From positions 372,001 to 436,000 of the forward strand of contig NZ_JADWYJ010000004.1 of the NCBI RefSeq assembly GCF_021354595.1: DNA of 64,000 nt, written 5' to 3'. The position numbers were made by a program, and so were the translations under genes. The stretch comes from Maribellus sp. CM-23 (GTDB lineage Bacteria > Bacteroidota > Bacteroidia > Bacteroidales > Prolixibacteraceae). The notes below the pieces were generated by a model. It saw only the letters and a program-made list of their open reading frames with translations. It searched no databases and was not told where the DNA came from. Positions 60,333-64,000 of the stretch are shown piece after piece. Position 1 is the first letter of the stretch. Every line of letters starts with the position of its first letter.

Positions 60333-60822
60333 GAATAAGTTATTTCTGTCTGGTTTTAAAAAATCAGTTGAAGGTACAATAAAATGGATAAAAAATGGGA
60401 TTATTCAGCATAACTGTCAGTGAAATTGCTTTTAACTTTTATGCTTGTCTTGCTTGGTCTGTACTTGCTGAGAATGTCGAAAAATAATCATTCTCACGAT
60501 GTTTCAATACAACGAACATCGGGGCTTTGCCCCAAACCCCACTTCATTTTTTGGCTTGAACCAAAAAACGAAGCAATCCCGATAGCTATCGGGACAAGGC
60601 TGCGTCCGCTTCGCACGAAAAATTGGCGTTCGCACGGCTAAATCGTCCAAACTCGCTCGTCGCTCGCTCAAACAAGGACGATTTTTAACGCCGTCCTCAC
60701 TGATTTTTCGTCCGTCAGCTGACGGACGAGGCCGACTGGCATAGCCATCTCAGCCTGGCATTGATAAAGAATCACCTCTTCTCCGGTTACTTGTTTTAAT
60801 ATGCAAGACTACCCGTAATCTT
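60333..60822. repeat. Intergenic region with a dispersed repeat between two palindromes
   Basis: Perfect palindromes TCCCGATAGCTATCGGGA (60577-60594) and CGTCCGTCAGCTGACGGACG (60709-60728) frame a GC-rich block containing AAGGCTGCGTCCGCTTCGCA and CTCGCTCGTCGCTCGCTC. From memory, near-identical blocks are scattered in many Bacteroidota genomes. The short frame 60420-60641 that runs into it is not considered a gene. Confidence 0.75.
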
Positions 60823-61437
60823 TTAGCCAATTTCTTTGGCATAACTGTGTTTGCCGGTATTCCAGCCCCGCTTCCCCAAATGTTTTTCGCCCGATTCAAT
60901 GGCTCCGGTTTCTATTTCGGTTCCCATGGAATCGTTCCAGCGGTTGAGGTAGCCAAACAAGGCAACCACTCCTGTTATTTCCACAATTTCGCCTTCTTCC
61001 CAGTGTTCTCTGAGGTTTTCGGCAATTTCGTCGCTTACCGAATTCGGAACAGTAGAAGCCGCGAAAGCAAAATCAAGCGCGGCTCTTTCAGCCTCCGAGA
61101 ACGATGCGTGTGTGCGGTACTCCCAAATATTGTTCATTTGCTCTTGCTCTGCACCGTATCTCTCGGCCGCCCGAATGGCATGGGCCTGACAATAGCGACA
61201 CCCGGCAGTATTGCTGCTGATGTAGGCGATCATTCGTTTTAATGCACTGCTAACCCTGCCTTGGTTTTCCATTACAGCTTTGTTGAGCTCAATAAAAGCA
61301 TAGGCAATTGCCGGGCGGTGATGCATGGTTTTTACACTGTTGGGGCAAAAGCCAAGGGTTTCTTCGTAAAACTCAATCAGTTTTTGCAATTCGGGATCCG
61401 ACGCGCCGGATTTTGGATGCACAAGTGGCTGTTTCAT
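60823..61437 (-). CDS. Carboxymuconolactone-decarboxylase (AhpD-like) family protein
   Basis: A 204-residue all-helical protein with the AhpD-type redox motif CRYCQAH (Cys80, Cys83, His86). It resembles alkylhydroperoxidase-like proteins that reduce peroxides using the Cys pair, rather than true carboxymuconolactone decarboxylase. The early PNSVKTMHHRP and late WNDSMGTEIE regions are shared with the longer members of the family. The reductant partner is unknown. It stands 36 bases upstream... in the opposite sense of nothing: both it and the AI-2E transporter run on the minus strand, the transporter being first. Confidence 0.86.
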   Translation of the reverse strand: MKQPLVHPKSGASDPELQKLIEFYEETLGFCPNSVKTMHHRPAIAYAFIELNKAVMENQGRVSSALKRMIAYISSNTAGCRYCQAHAIRAAERYGAEQEQMNNIWEYRTHASFSEAERAALDFAFAASTVPNSVSDEIAENLREHWEEGEIVEITGVVALFGYLNRWNDSMGTEIETGAIESGEKHLGKRGWNTGKHSYAKEIG

Positions 61438-61473
61438 AGTTTATAGCAAAATAAATAGGTGAAAAATAAGTGT

Positions 61474-62511
61474 TTACTCCCGGTCGTTCACTATGCCGTT
61501 TTGGCTGAGGAGAATGGCAAACGGTTTGGTTCCCGGAAATTCAGACATAATGATGATCAGAATTACGGTTATCGGAACGCTCAGCAACATTCCGGAAATT
61601 CCCCAGATCATTCCCCAGATAGCCAGCGTAAGAAAAACCACCAGCGGGCTAATGTTTAATGAGTTTCCCATCAGACGGGGTTCCAGCAGGTTTCCGACCA
61701 CCATCTGGATGGCACCCACTACGGCCAATACCCACAAGCCCGGACCCAGTTCGCCAAATTGCAAAACAGCAAAGAGGGTAGGGAAAGCGGTGGCGATCAG
61801 CGAACCGATGGTGGGGATAAAATTCAGAATGAAAATCAGAAATGCCCAGAACAAGGGTGCATCTACACCGATAAAAAGCAGGGCCACATAACTGAGCACG
61901 CCGGTAATAATGCTGGTGAGGGTTTTCAGCGCAATATAGTTACCGATGGAGTGATCTATTTTGTTAACGAGGTCGTTCATGTGTTGGAATTTTTTATCAT
62001 CGGGGTACATGGCCCGCAGCTTTTTGGGGAAGATGGGTTCTTCGAGCAAAATAAAAAGAAGGTAAAGCAGCACCGTAAAGGCGTTGCCAAAAAGCCCGGT
62101 TAGTGTTGAAAGCAGCGACGATAATATAGCTCCGAATTTGATGTCTTTGGAGAAATCTCCCAAAACCGAAACCAGGTCGATGTTAAACGTTTGGTTGATT
62201 TTTCCGGTGATGTTCTTCACATTGGCTTCGTACAAAGGCAAGGTTTTGGACAGCTGGGCAATGTTGCTGGAGATCATCGTGACGATCAGCACCAAAAAGC
62301 CTATCAAAACCAGTGTCGAGAAAAGCGTGAGTATCCAGCGTGGCAGGCGACCAATGAACTTTACCCTTGAAAGCAGTTTCTTAATGACCCGGATCAGGAA
62401 CCAAAATAAAACGGCCAGTACAAAAGGGATAATGATCGTCTGTGCGTAAATACAAACAATTACGGCGATTACAAGAATCAGAAAAATGTAGATCTTTTTG
62501 CTGGTTTCCAT
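61474..62511 (-). CDS. AI-2E/PerM-family membrane transporter
   Basis: A 345-residue inner-membrane protein with about seven to eight hydrophobic segments in the AI-2E exporter layout: two paired segments at the start (about 8-42), one at 64-88, a soluble domain (about 90-150), then four to five segments. The conserved GDAP-like and NFIPTIGSLIA (about 235-245) motifs and the PxLMGNSLNISPLVVFL block are intact. Family members export autoinducer-like molecules or exchange Na+/H+. The substrate here is unknown. The next gene on the same strand is 36 bases away. Confidence 0.92.
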   Translation of the reverse strand: METSKKIYIFLILVIAVIVCIYAQTIIIPFVLAVLFWFLIRVIKKLLSRVKFIGRLPRWILTLFSTLVLIGFLVLIVTMISSNIAQLSKTLPLYEANVKNITGKINQTFNIDLVSVLGDFSKDIKFGAILSSLLSTLTGLFGNAFTVLLYLLFILLEEPIFPKKLRAMYPDDKKFQHMNDLVNKIDHSIGNYIALKTLTSIITGVLSYVALLFIGVDAPLFWAFLIFILNFIPTIGSLIATAFPTLFAVLQFGELGPGLWVLAVVGAIQMVVGNLLEPRLMGNSLNISPLVVFLTLAIWGMIWGISGMLLSVPITVILIIIMSEFPGTKPFAILLSQNGIVNDRE

Positions 62512-62729
62512 AGAGCGTAGTTTAGAAAGCCAAAATACAAATGATTTCTGAAGAACAGGGAAGAGTGTCTGGTGGATTTGTATTTTTCGTTGGGTGGGTA
62601 CTCCAAAATAGTTATTGACAAACCGATTAACCGGCTCCGAATACCCGATATACTTTGCCGGCTTTTTGCATGGTCTTATTATTTTCCAGGTATTGTAGTA
62701 ACTTTAGAGAACGATAAACATGGTGCATT

Positions 62730-63350
62730 ATGAATGAATATCTTACGTTCTCTCTTACTGTTTTTACCGGTTTCTTTGCTGTTATGAATCCACTTGCCAA
62801 TACGCCCATTTTTTTGGGTCTCGTGGAAGGTGAAGATGAAAAAGCAAAACGTAGAATTGCCAAAACATCCACTGTTACGGCGTTTATTATCGTAGCGACA
62901 TTTGTAGTAATGGGGAAATACATTTTCCAGATTTTTGGCATCACCATTCCTGCGTTTAAAATCACCGGTGGAATTCTGATTTTCTACATTGGTTTTGAAA
63001 TGCTTATGTCGCAGAAGTCGAAAGTACATAACGCTGAAAGTAAGGAAGAAGAAGGTAGCATTGCCATTTCCCCGCTGGCCATTCCCATATTGGCTGGACC
63101 CGGAACCATTGTTACGGCCATGAATTTTGTTACAAAAGCCAATTTCCTGCACATTGCTATTGTTATTATTTTGTTTGCCTTGATCATTTATCTAACCTAC
63201 CTGGCTTTTACCCTAAGTGAGGTGATTGTTAAGAAAGTGGGGCAAAACTTAATTGCGGTTATCGGAAAGATTATGGGGCTTATCCTTGCCATTATTGGAA
63301 GTGGAATGCTGATAGAAGGAATAAAGTTGGGGTTTGGTCTTGCAACGTAG
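62730..63350 (+). CDS. MarC-family integral membrane protein
   Basis: A 206-residue protein with six membrane segments and the MarC hallmarks FFAVMNPLANTPIFL (about 15-29), GGILIFYIGFEML (about 80-92) and PLAIPILAGPGTIVT (about 114-128). The family is named after the mar locus of enteric bacteria, but it has no proven part in drug resistance; its transport role is unknown. Divergent from the AI-2E transporter, with a 220-base spacer. Confidence 0.94.
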   Translation: MNEYLTFSLTVFTGFFAVMNPLANTPIFLGLVEGEDEKAKRRIAKTSTVTAFIIVATFVVMGKYIFQIFGITIPAFKITGGILIFYIGFEMLMSQKSKVHNAESKEEEGSIAISPLAIPILAGPGTIVTAMNFVTKANFLHIAIVIILFALIIYLTYLAFTLSEVIVKKVGQNLIAVIGKIMGLILAIIGSGMLIEGIKLGFGLAT

Positions 63351-63387
63351 TTTCGAATACTGCTTCAGCACTTAATAAGTAGAAAAA

Positions 63388-63417
63388 AGGATTGTCCTGA
63401 TGATTCAGAACAATCCT
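63388..63417. terminator. Terminator shared by convergent genes
   Basis: AGGATTGT and ACAATCCT (8 bp) enclose a further CTGA/TCAG stem. AAAAAA precedes it and ATTATTTTTT follows at 63420, so it can end both marC and the minus-strand methyltransferase gene. Confidence 0.85.
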
Positions 63418-63428
63418 CGGATTATTTT

Positions 63429-64000
63429 TTAGATCTTCTTGCCAATGTAAAATACATAGCCGTAAAAAGCCTTGTATTTGTGGTACAGTTGCTTCTCGTG
63501 CCGTTGGTTGGCAATAAATTCTTCGGCTGTTTTATTCCCTGCGTACTTTTTCAGGAAGATTTCATCAGCAACTGCCTGCGGTGCGTAGAAATGCTCGGTC
63601 CAGCAGTTATCGGGCAGAATAAAAGTAGCCACCGGAATGTAACCGGCGTTCTGCATTTGTGCTGCTTTTTTCGGAATCGTGTCTATTTGCGGGTAGGCAT
63701 CCATCCAAAAATCCTCGATTTCGCGTGGCCGTTCATCGGTAAACCACGAAACTTCTGAAACGGCAATGTATCCACCGGTTTTCAGAAACTTTCGCCATTC
63801 GTTGAGTCCCCGTTCAAAGCCAATGTTGTAAATGGCGCCTTCCGACCAGATCAGATCCAGTTCCTCGTTCTGAAACGCAAGATTGTCCATGGACCCAACG
63901 ATGCCTTTTACGCGGTTCTGAACCTTGGTTTTGCGCGCGTTTGCGTTGAACAGATCGATAAATTGGGGAAAGAGGTCAACCCCGGTAATCTGTCCTGAAG
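63429..64000 (-). CDS. SAM-dependent methyltransferase, N-terminal part outside the window
   Basis: The frame stays open to the window edge beyond the ATG at 63890, so the gene is longer than that ATG suggests. The extra codons read GQITGVDLFPQFIDLFNANA, the acidic-loop strand that binds the SAM ribose in class I methyltransferases, followed by a GSMDNLAF-like motif, an ELDLIWSEGAIYNIG core and the ISVSEVSWF-like strand (YIAVSEVSWF). About 190 residues are visible; motif I lies outside. The substrate is unknown, probably a small molecule. Confidence 0.88.
   Translation of the reverse strand, partial: SGQITGVDLFPQFIDLFNANARKTKVQNRVKGIVGSMDNLAFQNEELDLIWSEGAIYNIGFERGLNEWRKFLKTGGYIAVSEVSWFTDERPREIEDFWMDAYPQIDTIPKKAAQMQNAGYIPVATFILPDNCWTEHFYAPQAVADEIFLKKYAGNKTAEEFIANQRHEKQLYHKYKAFYGYVFYIGKKI

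Noticed and set aside
60420..60641. 73-codon plus-strand ORF
   Set aside because: Its second half is translated dispersed repeat, and nothing resembles a known protein.

Overview
The window is a bacterial chromosome segment from the phylum Bacteroidota, most likely an anaerobic or microaerobic Bacteroidales/Marinilabiliales-type organism. This rests on a complete ECF sigma, FecR, SusC, SusD locus, lipoproteins with Bacteroidota lipoboxes, promoters of the TTG-N18/19-TAnnTTTG type, the absence of Shine-Dalgarno sites, KDO synthesis for a Gram-negative envelope, the carboxyspermidine polyamine route and an [FeFe] hydrogenase operon. No genus is claimed.

Layout. 0-3.1 kb: end of a trimeric NAD-linked [FeFe] hydrogenase operon (HydB end, HydA, HydC), interrupted by a four-helix-bundle (S23/IVP) gene bracketed by inverted repeats. 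3.1-13.8 kb: housekeeping and secreted enzymes, mostly on the minus strand (alpha/beta hydrolase, aldo/keto reductase, S9 peptidase, GH110-like alpha-galactosidase, HAD hydrolase, MutS2). 13.8-25.2 kb: an accessory zone of single-gene units (PD-(D/E)XK/SEC-C protein, FloA-like fragment, lipoprotein, SRPBCC, RidA, GNAT, MBL). It is separated by seven copies of a 30-nt GC-rich repeat and flanked by long mosaics of 7-nt words and eight copies of a ~65-bp module, whose orientation flips across the zone. 25.2-31.3 kb: an alanine/glycine symporter, a REP-associated tyrosine transposase with its palindromes, Tex, and a striking 20-bp-phased inverted array. 31.3-43.9 kb: a polysaccharide utilisation locus (sigma/FecR/SusC/SusD/discoidin lipoprotein, then a secreted barrel protein, a Gfo/Idh/MocA oxidoreductase and a DUF1080 protein). 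44-49.6 kb: membrane proteins, a SpmA-SpmB fusion, Dabb, DinB, KdsA, a K+ channel and a candidate non-coding RNA. 49.6-64 kb: GH29 fucosidase, polyamine genes (carboxynorspermidine decarboxylase and dehydrogenase, arginine-decarboxylase-like), nitroreductase, SGNH esterase, PepD, a CMD protein, AI-2E transporter, MarC and the end of a methyltransferase.

How the parts fit. The hydrogenase points to fermentative or syntrophic redox balancing. The PUL, GH110 and GH29 point to degradation of galactose/fucose-containing host or algal glycans. The PUL pairs an exported oxidoreductase with a DUF1080 protein, which would fit a 3-keto-glycoside cleavage route. The most unusual content is non-coding: at least seven separate families of short repeats, several built as inverted arrays around a centre, one apparently bracketing a mobile ORF, one lying inside the coding sequence of its own putative transposase, and one spaced like cassette borders between unrelated small genes.
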